Below are positions 8,791 through 17,514 of a stretch of 64,000 bases of DNA, piece after piece. Each line of letters opens with the position of its first letter. Positions within the stretch are counted from its first letter, which is position 1. Source of the stretch: Neoaquamicrobium sediminum (GTDB lineage Bacteria; Pseudomonadota; Alphaproteobacteria; Rhizobiales; Rhizobiaceae). The stretch covers positions 744,001 through 808,000 of the forward strand of contig NZ_JABETK010000001.1 in assembly GCF_013240295.1 (NCBI RefSeq), given 5' to 3'. The position numbers were made by a program, and so were the translations under genes. The notes beneath the pieces are model-generated. The model searched no databases. It was not told the DNA's origin and worked only from the letters and a program-made list of their open reading frames with translations.

Positions 8791-9534
8791 ATGAGCATCA
8801 CTATGTCGCGCATCTTGCTGGTCCGAGCCTTCTCCATTCTCCTTATGGCGACCCCGGCGGCGATGGCAGAGACGCTGGATCGCTCGGGGGTCGAGAAGAT
8901 CATCCGCGAGTACATCCTCGAGAACCCCGAGATCATAGAGGAAGCGCTGATCGAGCTCGAGAACCGTTCGCGCAGGGCACAGGAGGAGGCCAGAGCGGAA
9001 ACGATTCGCGCCGAGCAGGACGCCCTGCTGCGGAACGATGCCGATTTAATTCTGGGCAATCCTGATGGCGATGTGACGCTCGTCGAGTTCTTCGACTTCA
9101 ACTGCGGCTACTGCAAGAGGGCTTTTCCCGACCTGCAGGCGTTGAAGGCCGAGGATTCACAGTTGCGCATCGTCCTGAAGGACTTTCCTATCCTGGGGCC
9201 TGGATCCGTCGAGGCGGCAAAAGTTGCGCTCGCCGTGAAGCGGCTGGGTGACGACGAGAGCGCCCGCGATCTCCATGCGCGGCTGATGGGTATGCAGGGT
9301 CAGGCCAACGCGGGCCGGGCCTTGTCGCTGGTGGAGGAAATGGGCCTCGATCGCGCGCGTGTTGAAGCCGAGATGGCATCTCCCGAAATCGAGGCAATCA
9401 TATCCTCGAACCTGGCGCTCGCCCAACGCCTCGGGTTGACGGGCACGCCCTCCTTCGTCGTCGGCGATCGGATTATCGAAGGGGCCGTCGGCAAGGAGCC
9501 TCTGGCCGAGGCTGTCCGGTCGGTCCGTGAGTGA
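8791..9534 (+). CDS. Secreted DsbA-family thiol:disulfide oxidoreductase (Com1-like)
   Basis: A 247-residue protein with a signal peptide (hydrophobic to about residue 22, cut near AMA-ET at 26). Residues 30-80 are a charged helical extension of the type seen in Com1/ScsC-like proteins, where it serves oligomerisation. The thioredoxin fold follows with active site CGYC at 105-108 (FFDFNCGYCKRAFP) and the cis-Pro loop LTGTPSFVVG near 218-227. It probably oxidises or isomerises periplasmic disulfides. It lies 15 bp after the SleB-type gene and is one of three DsbA-like proteins in the cargo. Confidence 0.85.
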   Translation: MSITMSRILLVRAFSILLMATPAAMAETLDRSGVEKIIREYILENPEIIEEALIELENRSRRAQEEARAETIRAEQDALLRNDADLILGNPDGDVTLVEFFDFNCGYCKRAFPDLQALKAEDSQLRIVLKDFPILGPGSVEAAKVALAVKRLGDDESARDLHARLMGMQGQANAGRALSLVEEMGLDRARVEAEMASPEIEAIISSNLALAQRLGLTGTPSFVVGDRIIEGAVGKEPLAEAVRSVRE

Positions 9535-9555
9535 CCGATCGACCCGCCGCGGTCG

Positions 9556-10611
9556 TCAGGACTCGCGATCGGCCAGAAGCCGCTGGACGATGAGCTCGGA
9601 GTCGGGTCCAGCTCCCATGATCAGCGCCGAAGCCCTGTTTCGCTGCCAAGGCCGCCCGACGAAATAGAGGCCCTTGACCGGCGAAACTCCGGCTACGTGG
9701 CGGAAGGTGCCGTCATCGTTCGTCGCAAGCGGAACGTCGAGCCAGGAACTGTCGTCGCGGTAGCCGACCGTCCAGATGACGGTTCGGACCTCGGCCGAGC
9801 TTCCGTTCGCGAACTGTGCTGTTGTCTCGTCTGCATCCACGAGCCGGGGCGCGATTCGTATGTCCTTTCTTTTCAGGCTTTCGAGGCTGCGGTCGCGGTC
9901 AGGGAAGGCGTCAGTTGCCCTGACTCTCCTGCCTAGCCAGGAATCCGGCGATGCCGTCAACGCGCCGGTAAGATGAAGCCACCACCAGATCGACTTTCCA
10001 AGGATGCGCTCGGGCAGCAACTTTCGGGGCTTTCCGGTCGCCAGGATCACCGGTTGAGCCTGACGGCACTCGACCGCGATGTCGCGGCCGCTCGCACCAT
10101 CTCCTGCGACGAGCACGGGGCCGTCCGGCAACTGTCGTGCATTGCGAAAGATGTCGGTCGTCAGGTGGAGGACATCGCTGCCGAACTTTCCGGCGACTGT
10201 CGGAACCGATGGAACCTGAAAGGCTCCAGTCGTCACGATGACCTCGCTCGCTTGTCGCTTTCCGCCGTCCTCAAAGGTCGCCTCGAAACTTCCATCGTCG
10301 CGTCTGCAAAGGCGGACTAATCGCTTTCCGGTTTCTACCGGCAGCCTCAGGCGCGAAGCATAGGCTTCCAGATAGTCCGCGAACTCGTCCCGGTCGGAGT
10401 AGCCCTCGCGATTTCCCGCAAGCTCCAGCCCGGGCAGCGCACTGAACTGGCGCGGGGTGAATAGGGTCAGAGCGTCATAGCGCGCTCGCCAGTTATCACC
10501 GACGCGCCGGTTCGCATCCACAATGGAGTAGTCGGTGCCGGCCCGGGTCAGGTGGAAAGCAGCCGCGAGACCCGCCTGCCCGGCGCCAATGACCAGCACC
10601 GATTTTTCCAT
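9556..10611 (-). CDS. FAD/NAD(P)-dependent monooxygenase-like oxidoreductase (CzcO type)
   Basis: A 351-residue flavoprotein. The FAD-binding Rossmann motif is at residues 6-20 (VIGAGQAGLAAAFHL) and the second dinucleotide motif, VAGDGASGRDIAVE, is mid-protein. The C-terminal signature VIWTVGYRDDSSWLDVP and VGRPWQRNRASALIMG matches the flavin-containing monooxygenase family called CzcO in metal clusters; its substrate is unknown. The ATG at 10611 overlaps the stop of the upstream L,D-transpeptidase (TGATG), so translation is coupled. It is the last gene of a dsbA-ppiC-ldt-monooxygenase run. Confidence 0.8.
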   Translation of the reverse strand: MEKSVLVIGAGQAGLAAAFHLTRAGTDYSIVDANRRVGDNWRARYDALTLFTPRQFSALPGLELAGNREGYSDRDEFADYLEAYASRLRLPVETGKRLVRLCRRDDGSFEATFEDGGKRQASEVIVTTGAFQVPSVPTVAGKFGSDVLHLTTDIFRNARQLPDGPVLVAGDGASGRDIAVECRQAQPVILATGKPRKLLPERILGKSIWWWLHLTGALTASPDSWLGRRVRATDAFPDRDRSLESLKRKDIRIAPRLVDADETTAQFANGSSAEVRTVIWTVGYRDDSSWLDVPLATNDDGTFRHVAGVSPVKGLYFVGRPWQRNRASALIMGAGPDSELIVQRLLADRES

Positions 10612-11174
10612 CAGACCACCACGACTCGGGAGCCGAGCGGCACACGTTCGTAGAGCTCTTCCACATGCTCGTTCACCATGCGGATGCACCCGTTCGACAC
10701 GGCCTGACCGATCGTCCATGGCTCGGTGGTGCCATGGATGCGGTAGTATGTGTCGCGTCCGTCGCGGTAGAGATAGAGCGCGCGCGAACCTAGCGGATTG
10801 CCCGGTCCCCCAGGAACGCCATCCGCGTATCTCGCGTACTTTGCGGGATCGCGTCTGATCATGTTGGCGGTCGGCCGCCAGGCCGGCCACTTTGCCTTGC
10901 GTTCGATGATGGCCGAGCCGGAAAATGCGAGACCTGCCTTGCCTACGCCGATCCCGTAGCGTCGTGCCGCACCTCTGCCCTCGATCAAATACAGGAATCG
11001 GTCCCGTGGAGCGACCACGATCGTACCGGCCGGCTGAGCGTATGGTGAGACGACGGTTTGGGGAAGAAAGCGCGGGTCGAGCTTTACTCTCCTATTAGCG
11101 AGAGCCGAGGTAGGCAAGTGGACTGCCGAAACGGCTGCGATTAGCCCTGTTGCGAACGATCTGCGATCAATCAT
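10611..11174 (-). CDS. L,D-transpeptidase (YkuD domain), exported
   Basis: A 187-residue periplasmic enzyme that makes 3-3 peptidoglycan cross-links or attaches proteins to the wall. Residues 1-26 form an RR-containing signal peptide (DRRSFATGLIAAVSAVHLP). The YkuD domain spans about 50-187, with His148 in YYRIHGTTEPWTIG and catalytic Cys163 in AVSNGCIRM. The ATG at 11174 follows TTGAGGGGC and is preferred over a TTG five codons earlier. Third gene of the dsbA-led operon. A second, related enzyme lies at 12796-13541. Confidence 0.9.
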   Translation of the reverse strand: MIDRRSFATGLIAAVSAVHLPTSALANRRVKLDPRFLPQTVVSPYAQPAGTIVVAPRDRFLYLIEGRGAARRYGIGVGKAGLAFSGSAIIERKAKWPAWRPTANMIRRDPAKYARYADGVPGGPGNPLGSRALYLYRDGRDTYYRIHGTTEPWTIGQAVSNGCIRMVNEHVEELYERVPLGSRVVVV

Positions 11175-11208
11175 GATAAAGCCCCTCAATAGTTGCCGAA
11201 GCGCGCGT

Positions 11209-12078
11209 TCAGTGATCGTGCCCGTCGTCTGCCTGCGGTGGCGTGACGTCGGGAACGAGCTTTTCGACCTGGGCGGCGGCGCGTAGCCCCGCGAGAAGCC
11301 GTTGCTCTTCAGCAGACTCGAGCGCTTGCCGGATCTGCGGTTCGACAGTCTCGAAGGGAGGAGGCGGCCTATTGCGCGCTTCTTCCAGCATCACGACATG
11401 GAAGCCGAAGGCAGTCGCGACCGGCGTTTGAGTGAACTCGCCCGGCTCAAGTTGGGCTGCGGCATCCTCGACTTCCGGCACGGTTCCACCCTCAGCGATA
11501 AATCCGAGATCGCCACCTTTCTCTTTGGAAACCGGATCGATGGAGTGCTGTTGTGCAAGATCTGCGAAGGACTGCCCCTCCCCCAGCCCACGAATTATGT
11601 GCAGCGCTTCGCCTTCGGTCCGCACAAGGATATGCCGCAACTTTCTTTCCATGACCGGCGGAACGCTGGCGACCTGACCGTCATAGGCAGCCCTTATCGC
11701 CGCGTCCGTCACGGCTTCGGCCACGCGCTGCTCGATGAACACGGATCGAAGCGTCTGGGCCTCGAAGAACGCCAGCTGACGCTTGAATGCGTCCTGCTCC
11801 GTGACATTTGCCTCGCGCGCAGCGTCGGCCACGATGCGCAGCTCGATGAGAGCGTTCACGAGAACGGAACGCTTGGCGTCTTCCGGCATCTGGCCGAGCT
11901 GAGGTCCATACATTTCTTCGGCGATTGCGAGATCGGCGACCGTGATTTCCTGGCCGTTCACGCGCGCAACGACTTCGGCCTCCTGGCCGTGAGCCAGCGG
12001 TGGCAGCATCGCTACCATCATCGCAACGGCAACGAACCCTTGGACTCTGAGCCCGGAAGCGAGAGAGCGAGTTCCCAT
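11209..12078 (-). CDS. PpiC/SurA-type periplasmic peptidyl-prolyl isomerase
   Basis: A 289-residue protein with a signal peptide (hydrophobic to about 29, cut near AHG-QE). An N-terminal chaperone-like helical part (35-130) precedes a parvulin domain at about 145-235: RKLRHILVRTEG, FADLAQQHSIDP, KGGDLGFIAEG and TAFGFHVVMLEE. The C-terminus ends in DDGHDH, a possible metal-binding tail. It should help fold outer-membrane and periplasmic proteins. It lies 14 bp after dsbA and 34 bp before the L,D-transpeptidase gene, inside one operon. Confidence 0.88.
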   Translation of the reverse strand: MGTRSLASGLRVQGFVAVAMMVAMLPPLAHGQEAEVVARVNGQEITVADLAIAEEMYGPQLGQMPEDAKRSVLVNALIELRIVADAAREANVTEQDAFKRQLAFFEAQTLRSVFIEQRVAEAVTDAAIRAAYDGQVASVPPVMERKLRHILVRTEGEALHIIRGLGEGQSFADLAQQHSIDPVSKEKGGDLGFIAEGGTVPEVEDAAAQLEPGEFTQTPVATAFGFHVVMLEEARNRPPPPFETVEPQIRQALESAEEQRLLAGLRAAAQVEKLVPDVTPPQADDGHDH

Positions 12079-12092
12079 CTTGCGCCCTCCCC

Positions 12093-12725
12093 TTACTGGC
12101 CGCTCGCCGCGATCAGCGGATCGACGATTTCGCTGAAGCGGTCGATGCTCAGTACGCCCTTGTACATTTCGCCGTTGACGAAGAACGTGGGGGTTGAATC
12201 GACGCCGAAGGACTTGCCCGTCTCAGCGACGGAATTTACCTGCTCGAGAAGTTCCTGATTCTGAAGACACGCCTCGAAGGCAGCCTCGTCCATCCCGGTC
12301 ATGCCCATGACCGTCCTTAGCGAGCCTGAGCCGTCGGACGACCGCGCCCAGTTGTCCTGGGTCCGGTAGAGCAGGTCGATGGTAGCGTACCACTTGTCGT
12401 CGCCGGCGCACCTGGCCAGCATGAATCCTGCTGAAGAGCGCGGATCGAACGGGAACTCGCGCATGATGAAGCGCACCTTGCCTGTGTCGACATACTTCTC
12501 CTTGAAGGCGGGCCAGACATTCATATGGAAGTTGCGGCAGTGGCCGCAGGTCAGCGACGCGTATTCGATCACGGTGACCGGAGCGTCTTCCGGACCGAAG
12601 CTCTTTTCCGTGAGCGCTCCCGGCGCGAGCAGCTCTTCGGGAGTGGGTTGGGCAAGCGTGAGACGTGGAAAGGCGGCTGCCGCTCCGAGAGCGGACAGTC
12701 CGTATAGAACGTTGCGTCGTTTCAT
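12093..12725 (-). CDS. Periplasmic DsbA-family thioredoxin-like protein
   Basis: A 210-residue protein with a signal peptide (KRRNVLYGLSALGAAAAFP, possible Tat-like RR). The active site CGHC is at 60-63 (EYASLTCGHCRNFH) and the cis-Pro loop is GVDSTPTFFVNGEMYKG. It is of the monotopic DsbA_2/BdbD type and is expected to form or shuffle disulfides in exported proteins. ATG at 12725 is chosen because the 11-codon upstream extension approaches the MerR-type promoter at 12750-12780. First gene of dsbA-ppiC-ldt-monooxygenase (12725 to 9556), all spaced by 34 bp or less. Confidence 0.88.
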   Translation of the reverse strand: MKRRNVLYGLSALGAAAAFPRLTLAQPTPEELLAPGALTEKSFGPEDAPVTVIEYASLTCGHCRNFHMNVWPAFKEKYVDTGKVRFIMREFPFDPRSSAGFMLARCAGDDKWYATIDLLYRTQDNWARSSDGSGSLRTVMGMTGMDEAAFEACLQNQELLEQVNSVAETGKSFGVDSTPTFFVNGEMYKGVLSIDRFSEIVDPLIAASGQ

Positions 12726-12749
12726 GGTCGTTTCCTTAAGTGAGATTCT

Positions 12750-12780
12750 ACTTTGCAAGCTCTAGCCCCTGGAGGAGCAA
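12750..12780 (-). promoter_or_regulatory. MerR-type promoter/operator of the dsbA-ppiC-ldt operon
   Basis: Minus strand: -35 TTGCTC, 19-bp spacer CTCCAGGGGCTAGAGCTTG, CAAAGT in the -10 position (a better TAGAAT lies 5 bp further on). It ends 24 bp before the chosen dsbA start. Confidence 0.7.
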
Positions 12781-12795
12781 GCGCTATCTTTGTCG

Positions 12796-13541
12796 TCAGG
12801 CGATCGCTCTCGGACCGCTTCGCACGATGATCGGCGAGGGGATCGAGACACGATCGTAGAGGTCGATGATGTCCTGGTTGATCAGACGGACGCAGCCGCT
12901 CGACACCGCGCGCCCTATGGTCCAGTACTCAGGTGAGCCGTGCAGCCGATAGAGCGTGTCCTGACCGTTCTGGAAGATGTAGAGCGCTCGTGCGCCGAGA
13001 GGGTTGTCGAGCCCAGGCGGCTGTCCCCCGTTCTCGGCGCTGAACTCTTCAAGCTCGGGCTGGCGCGCGATCATCTCCGCCGGTGGAGTCCAGACTGGCC
13101 AGGGTCGCTTCCACTGGATGACCCCCTCACCGGACCAGGTGAACCCCGCCCGCCCGAGGCCGACGCCGTATCTCATCGCCTTGCCGTCGGGCAGAACGAG
13201 ATAGAGGAAAAAGGACTGCGTATCGACGACGACGGTTCCGGGACGTTCGCCGGTGGGGTCGTCGACGAACTGGCGGTAGAACTGCCGGTCGACCCTTTTA
13301 GGTCCACTGCGGGGATCGGGAAATCCTCTTCCGGCATCGCCCGATACATGGAAACGAAGGAGGGATCGATCCTCGGGGTTTCAGGCGCCACAGTGACGGG
13401 CTGGATATCGGTGGTCGTGCAGCCAGCGAGCGTCAAGGATGCCGCCGAAGATGCGGCGAGGGTCAGGACTTGCCGCCTGGTCAGGCCTGTGCGTGATGGT
13501 GTGAATGTCAATGCTTCGCTCCCAATACGGTCGTGGTCCAT
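12796..13541 (-). CDS. L,D-transpeptidase lipoprotein (YkuD), interrupted by one frameshift
   Basis: The N-terminal frame (from 13541) has an RR signal peptide ending in a lipobox, LTLAGC, so it is probably a lipoprotein. It continues to FPIPAVDLK and then loses register. The C-terminal frame carries the catalytic domain: MRYGVGLGRAGFTWSG, YRLHGSPEYWTIG (His) and AVSSGCVRL (catalytic Cys). Between them a third stretch reads RQFYRQFVDDPTGERPGTVV in the second frame, so one inserted base near 13270-13310 restores about 248 residues. It is related to the enzyme at 10611-11174 but membrane-anchored. It is a potential client of the nearby LspA and Lnt. Confidence 0.82.
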
Positions 13542-13660
13542 TGCTTCCCGCAGAAAGCAATTGGTGAGGACGAATTGCGACCGTCTGGATCGGAGCCGCC
13601 TTCTTCAGGGCTGCGCCCGAAGAAACTCGATCTCCTACCGGCCGTTTCGCCTGTTCGACG

Positions 13661-13987
13661 TTATTGGGGCGGAGGGACGATGATGGGAATGAAGGTGAAC
13701 GACAGGTCCTGCTCTCTGCCGTGGATCGACAGCAGGCCCGCGCTGGCAGCGTGGGGTGAAAGCCAGACTGTGAATCCGGCGCACTGGTCGTGGCACTTTG
13801 TGGTGGCGTGCGGCGAAAGGGGCAACGCATCGTCGTTGCTCTCGCTCGGCAGTTCGGAACCGCTGCCGCCAGCCATCATCGCGGTGGCCGCAAACTCCTG
13901 AATCGGCGTATTCGCGGCCACGGCTGTAGGCGCCGCCAAATGGACGGCGACCATGAAAGCCAAGAGGAACGCGAGGAATCGGATCAT
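13661..13987 (-). CDS. Small secreted protein of unknown function
   Basis: A 108-residue protein with a clear signal peptide (MIRFLAFLLAFMVAVHLAAP, cut near AVA-AN). The mature part is about 84 residues with one Cys pair (KCHDQC), a few His and a Pro-rich end (IPIIVPPPQ). I recognise no family. It lies 12 bp after the YafK-type gene and before the lipoprotein L,D-transpeptidase, all on the minus strand, so it may be part of a wall-remodelling operon. The Cys/His pattern could bind metal or form a disulfide. Confidence 0.55.
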   Translation of the reverse strand: MIRFLAFLLAFMVAVHLAAPTAVAANTPIQEFAATAMMAGGSGSELPSESNDDALPLSPHATTKCHDQCAGFTVWLSPHAASAGLLSIHGREQDLSFTFIPIIVPPPQ

Positions 13988-13999
13988 CGTGCTGTCGTT

Positions 14000-15003
14000 C
14001 TATTCCTTGGGCGAATGTGGGTCTCCGAGCGCCGCTGATGGCCGACTGACAGGTACGGAGGTCAGCGACGTTCTTTTGGCCAGTGTTTGCTCGCCGGAAC
14101 GCTCCAGAAGACTACGAAAACTGGGGTGCATTCCGCCATCGATGTAGGCATGTGCGCTGCGTGCCGTGCCGCTTTCCAGCAGGCTTTGCATCGCGAGAAG
14201 ATCGGATTCTGCCCGGCGGGCGACAAGGGGTCGTCGCCATTCACCGCCGGCGGACATGCCGCAAGAGGATCGCGCGGCTCCCCTCCTTGGAACTCCATGT
14301 CGAAGACGTAGCGCCGGCCGCAGTGGGAGACCCTGGGCTGGCGGCGGGTGACCTCGAAGATATCGTAGCCGCGCTTCAGGTCGGCCCAGAAAGAAAAGTT
14401 CGGGTCGTCGCGATGCTTCGCCATGTTCTGGGCGGTCATGCGAAATGGAAATGCCTGCACCTGGAAAGCGGGCTGACCGCCCCTGAGGGCCTCGCGGGCC
14501 ACGGCGTAGATCTCGGCCACGCCCTCGTCCGTCAGGGCGAAACATCCCGACGACGAACACGCGCCATGCACCATGAGCGCTTCGCCTGTGTAGCCGAGGG
14601 CCGCCTCGAGGCGGTTCGGATAGCCGAGATTGAAGGAGAGATAGTATTGCGAGTTCGGGTTCAGCATGCCGGCGCTTACGTGGTAGAACCCCTCGGGGGC
14701 CTGGCGGTCGCCCTCTCGGGTCTTGGGACCGAGCTTTCCGGACCAGCGGCACATCGGATAGGTCTTGAGCAGGGCGAACTGGCCGCTGCGGTCGCGCTTC
14801 CAGATCTCGAGCTCGCTTTCCTGCTTGAAGATCCGCACGAGGATCGGCGCGGCTGGCGACATGGTTTTGCGCGACATTTCGGCAAGGAGGGCAGCAGGGA
14901 TGGGCTGTGACGCCTTGTTGTCGACCTCGAGGACCGTCGACACGCATCCGCTCACCAAAAGGGCAAGCAAACCCACCACGCCTATCCTTAACGCTTGCAA
15001 CAT
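14000..15003 (-). CDS. YafK-type L,D-transpeptidase lipoprotein, interrupted by one frameshift
   Basis: The main frame from 15003 starts with a lipoprotein signal (LALLVSGC, Cys20). The YkuD fold of the YafK branch follows, with His146 and Cys154 in LMVHGACSSSGCFAL and the family motifs AEIYAVAREALRGG and FWADLKRGYDIF. Near 14190-14230 the frame shifts; the adjacent frame continues with SGTARSAHAYIDGGMHPSF and VPVSRPSAALGDP, the normal C-terminus. One added base gives about 334 residues. YafK (DpaA)-type enzymes can cut protein from peptidoglycan rather than cross-link it. The promoter may be TTAGGG, 16-bp spacer, TATGAT around 15070-15097 on the minus strand. Confidence 0.82.
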
Positions 15004-15157
15004 GTTCGCGCTTTCATGATCCTTTGCGCCGATCCGCCCTCGGGATCGAGCCGTAAGTTTGGGGCTATCATAGTTAAGAAGATGTTGCCCCTAACATATT
15101 TGCGAGCGGCAAAGAACCGCAGTTCGTCCGACTATCCGTGCTCGGGGTGGAGTCGAT

Positions 15158-15394
15158 ATGAAGAACGCAAGTGAGGCCGAGACGCCTTGTCAGAGACTTT
15201 GGAACGAGGGTGCGATGAATTCGCTGGAGCAGATGACCCTGGAAGACTCACGGGGCCTTGGTCGCAAGAGAGCGCGCAAGAACCTGTTTGTCGTGCTCCT
15301 GCTTGTAGGCTTTGTCGGCGCTGTGTTCTTCGCCAGCTTCGGCCATATCGTGACCGAGATGCGCCCGGCTCAGGTAGACAGCCAACCCGAATAA
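15158..15394 (+). CDS. Small single-pass membrane protein, unknown function
   Basis: A 78-residue protein with a basic segment (GRKRARKN) then one transmembrane helix (LFVVLLLVGFVGAVFFASFG) and a short C-terminal tail, probably N-in/C-out. GGAG lies 5 bp upstream of the ATG at 15158; an alternative ATG at 15215 has GAGGG upstream. The charge and helix pattern resembles small respiratory-complex accessory proteins, but no family is recognised. Confidence 0.5.
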   Translation: MKNASEAETPCQRLWNEGAMNSLEQMTLEDSRGLGRKRARKNLFVVLLLVGFVGAVFFASFGHIVTEMRPAQVDSQPE

Positions 15395-15436
15395 CGGAAT
15401 GGTCACATAGGGTTGAGTGGCATCGGGCAGCCGACA

Positions 15437-15724
15437 ATGAAAGAGTGGACCGGCATTTCTCCTATTGCCGGTCCACCTATGTTCATACGTCTAGGGTGTT
15501 TTCTGGTTGCCGGTGCCGCAGCCTATGTCGTGCTCTCCACGATTTTCAGTCTCGTGTGCTTCGGTGTCGGTCACAACACCATGGAGATGATCTACGGAGG
15601 CACCGCCGTCTATCTTCTCACCCTTGCCGCAGCCGTGGAGGGAGCCTGGTTGTTGCCCGAGGATATCAGGAGATCATCCTCATCCACCAGGCTGACCCAC
15701 TGGTTCAGGTCACGCTGGGACTGA
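15437..15724 (+). CDS. Small hydrophobic membrane protein, unknown function
   Basis: About 95 residues, with two hydrophobic segments (FIRLGCFLVAGAAAYVVLST and MIYGGTAVYLLTLAAAVEGA) and a Ser/Arg-rich end. The last 115 bp overlap the antisense cysteine peptidase gene tail-to-tail, which lowers confidence in its C-terminus. The start is unclear (ATG at 15437 or 15479). It follows the small membrane-protein gene at 15158 and might be co-transcribed. Confidence 0.4.
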   Translation: MKEWTGISPIAGPPMFIRLGCFLVAGAAAYVVLSTIFSLVCFGVGHNTMEMIYGGTAVYLLTLAAAVEGAWLLPEDIRRSSSSTRLTHWFRSRWD

Positions 15725-16266
15725 CGCTTCAGGAAGTAGATCCTGGCGTCACTCCACAGGAGCACTCGCTGCTCCAGATTGTCGAGGATGAAGTCGCCGA
15801 GATCCGTGACCACGGACAGCACCGCGTGCCCGCCGCCCTTGGCATCGAGAGCGGTCGTCAGCAGCAACGCGCCGAGCGGGTAGCCCATCTCGTTCAGCCG
15901 TTGGCGCTTCAGCAGCGCATAGTCTTCGCAGTCGCCAACGGTTGTCGGATACTCCCACCGCTCTTCGACGCCGTAGATTTCCATGTCGGTCATCGCAATG
16001 ACCGCGGTATTGACCTCCGCGTTGACGCTTACGATATCGCTCCAGCTCGCCCGCGTGAGCTGGATCATCGTTCCCTCCGGCCCTCTGGCGCACCGCTGCC
16101 TGTAGCGAAGGCAATACTCGTAATACCCGACCGGAATCGAGGTCGCGCCGAACGTCGCCATGTTGCGAGCGTTGAATGGCTGCGACGGGTTGAACTCGGA
16201 CGCACTCGCCAAGGCCGACGTGCAGAAGACCAAGAGCGCGAGCGCGCTCATCCAAAGCTTTTTCAT
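15610..16266 (-). CDS. Transglutaminase-like cysteine peptidase (BTLCP), second copy
   Basis: A 218-residue protein with a signal peptide (cut near LAS-AS at 20-22). The BTLCP triad is Cys113 in GDCEDYALLK, His147 in GGHAVL and Asp162 in FILDNL. It shares the domain layout of the protein at 1631-2236 (YYEYC, LELYGV/MEIYGV, YLKRQS/FLKRQS), but the copies are clearly diverged, so this is not a recent duplication. It is probably a periplasmic cysteine protease with unknown substrate. The upstream 150 bp show no MerR-type site. Confidence 0.85.
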   Translation of the reverse strand: MKKLWMSALALLVFCTSALASASEFNPSQPFNARNMATFGATSIPVGYYEYCLRYRQRCARGPEGTMIQLTRASWSDIVSVNAEVNTAVIAMTDMEIYGVEERWEYPTTVGDCEDYALLKRQRLNEMGYPLGALLLTTALDAKGGGHAVLSVVTDLGDFILDNLEQRVLLWSDARIYFLKRQSQRDLNQWVSLVDEDDLLISSGNNQAPSTAAARVRR

Positions 16267-16417
16267 TATTTGACTCTCCCCGAAGTGATGGGAAGAAGCC
16301 TAGCCCAGAAACCTCAAAATCGAAGAAAATCAGTGGTTTGTATTCGATTCAAACTCGGCGCAAATCGCAACGGATTTCGAAATCCTTCATTTACCAGGAT
16401 CGAGCGCTTGCAGAGAG

Positions 16418-16942
16418 CTAGTTAGCGGCACGATCAGCCTCGCCGTGCCGGTGGTTTGTCAGAAGATCTGATGTCTGCACGAGATGGGCTGACACCTCCA
16501 CTTCCCGGCCATCATCGAAGATCAGCATCAGGCGTTCGCTCTCCGATAGCTCGATTGCAGACGCGGGATCGGCAAGTAGTAGGTGGATGCCGCCTTTGCG
16601 CATCTGCAGTTCGGCATGTGCTGGAATTACAAGCGGGCCGCTGGCCGGCTCAGCCGCGTCATCGTCGGAGTTGAATGGAGTACGCATGATCGTGCTGCTT
16701 GCAAAAGTTTCGCTTCTCACCGCAGCGAGATAGGCGTGCGTATCCGTGCCGTTCCAGATCGTTAGGAAACCTCTCGCTGGGGAGCCATCGCGATCATCGA
16801 TCAGTATCTCGGCATGTTCGACCGTCAGCGTCCGAGGGGGATTGGCGTGGTCAAGCGTCCGCTCGGAGGCCGCTGCCGACGCGGCGAGCAGAACGAACGC
16901 AACAAGAGCGATCGGAAGTCGGCAAGAAGTCGCCATGTACAT
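16418..16942 (-). CDS. PCu(A)C-like periplasmic copper chaperone, divergent metal site
   Basis: A 174-residue protein with a signal peptide (cut near AASAAAS). The cupredoxin-like fold of the PCu(A)C family is suggested by ARGFLTIWNGTDTHAYLAAV, TIMRTPF, LVIPAHAELQMRKGGIHLLL and LIFDDGREVEVSAHL. The canonical copper site (H-x-M ... H-x-M) is degraded: the first His is absent and GYHLML is replaced by GIHLLL. It may bind copper differently or not at all. It is transcribed divergently from the merR gene at 17093. Compare the canonical copy at 23173-23676. Confidence 0.65.
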   Translation of the reverse strand: MYMATSCRLPIALVAFVLLAASAAASERTLDHANPPRTLTVEHAEILIDDRDGSPARGFLTIWNGTDTHAYLAAVRSETFASSTIMRTPFNSDDDAAEPASGPLVIPAHAELQMRKGGIHLLLADPASAIELSESERLMLIFDDGREVEVSAHLVQTSDLLTNHRHGEADRAAN

Positions 16943-17092
16943 TGCTTATGTCCCCTCCACGACTATTGGCCGTGAACGTCCGTGATGAATCGGGCAAGGC
17001 TGTGAACCGGGCCCGCCATCTGGATGCGGCAATTCCGCACTGTTGCACGACCGCTGTTCCTCCGCCAATATCTATAGGAGCTGGAGGTAATC

Positions 17093-17506
17093 ATGCTGAC
17101 GATCGGAGAGTTGTCGCGCGTCACCGGGGTGAAAGTTCCGACCATCCGCTATTATGAGCAAAAGGGCCTGTTGGTGGCACCGGGCCGGTCGGGCGGCAAT
17201 CAACGGCGTTACGAGCCCAGCGAACGTGAACGGCTGTCCTTCATCAAGCACGCCCGCGACCTCGGGTTCACGATCGGGGCCATTCGTGAACTGCTTGAGC
17301 TGAGCGAGCATCCGGAGCGGCCATGCGCGGATGCCGACAGCATCGCGGTGCGCCAACTGCAGATTGTCCGCGAGAAGATTGCAAAGCTCAGGCCCCTTGA
17401 GCGCGAACTCGAACGCATCGCAACTCGATGCCACGGCGATCAGATCAAGGACTGCTACGTCATCCAGTCTTTGGCTAACCACGAACTGTGCTCGAACGAG
17501 CACTGA
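17093..17506 (+). CDS. MerR-family metal-responsive regulator (CadR/PbrR group)
   Basis: A 137-residue dimeric activator. The winged HTH is at 1-70 (LTIGELSRVTGVKVPTIRYY, RLSFIKHARDLGF), followed by the dimerisation helix and metal loop. Cysteines at 78, 113 and 121 (CHGDQIKDC) match the three-Cys pattern of PbrR/CadR/ZntR-type sensors of divalent soft metals. The tail ends with a further Cys-His (NHELCSNEH). It is divergent from the PCu(A)C-like gene. It is one of three candidates for the regulator of the twelve repeated operators. GGAGG precedes the ATG. Confidence 0.85.
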   Translation: MLTIGELSRVTGVKVPTIRYYEQKGLLVAPGRSGGNQRRYEPSERERLSFIKHARDLGFTIGAIRELLELSEHPERPCADADSIAVRQLQIVREKIAKLRPLERELERIATRCHGDQIKDCYVIQSLANHELCSNEH

Positions 17507-17514
17507 AGGCCTGC

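Noticed and set aside
15061..15095. GGGGC ... GCCCC inverted repeat upstream of the YafK-type gene as a terminator
   Set aside because: The loop is over 20 bases and no T-run follows; it overlaps a plausible promoter, so an operator is as likely and neither is supported enough.
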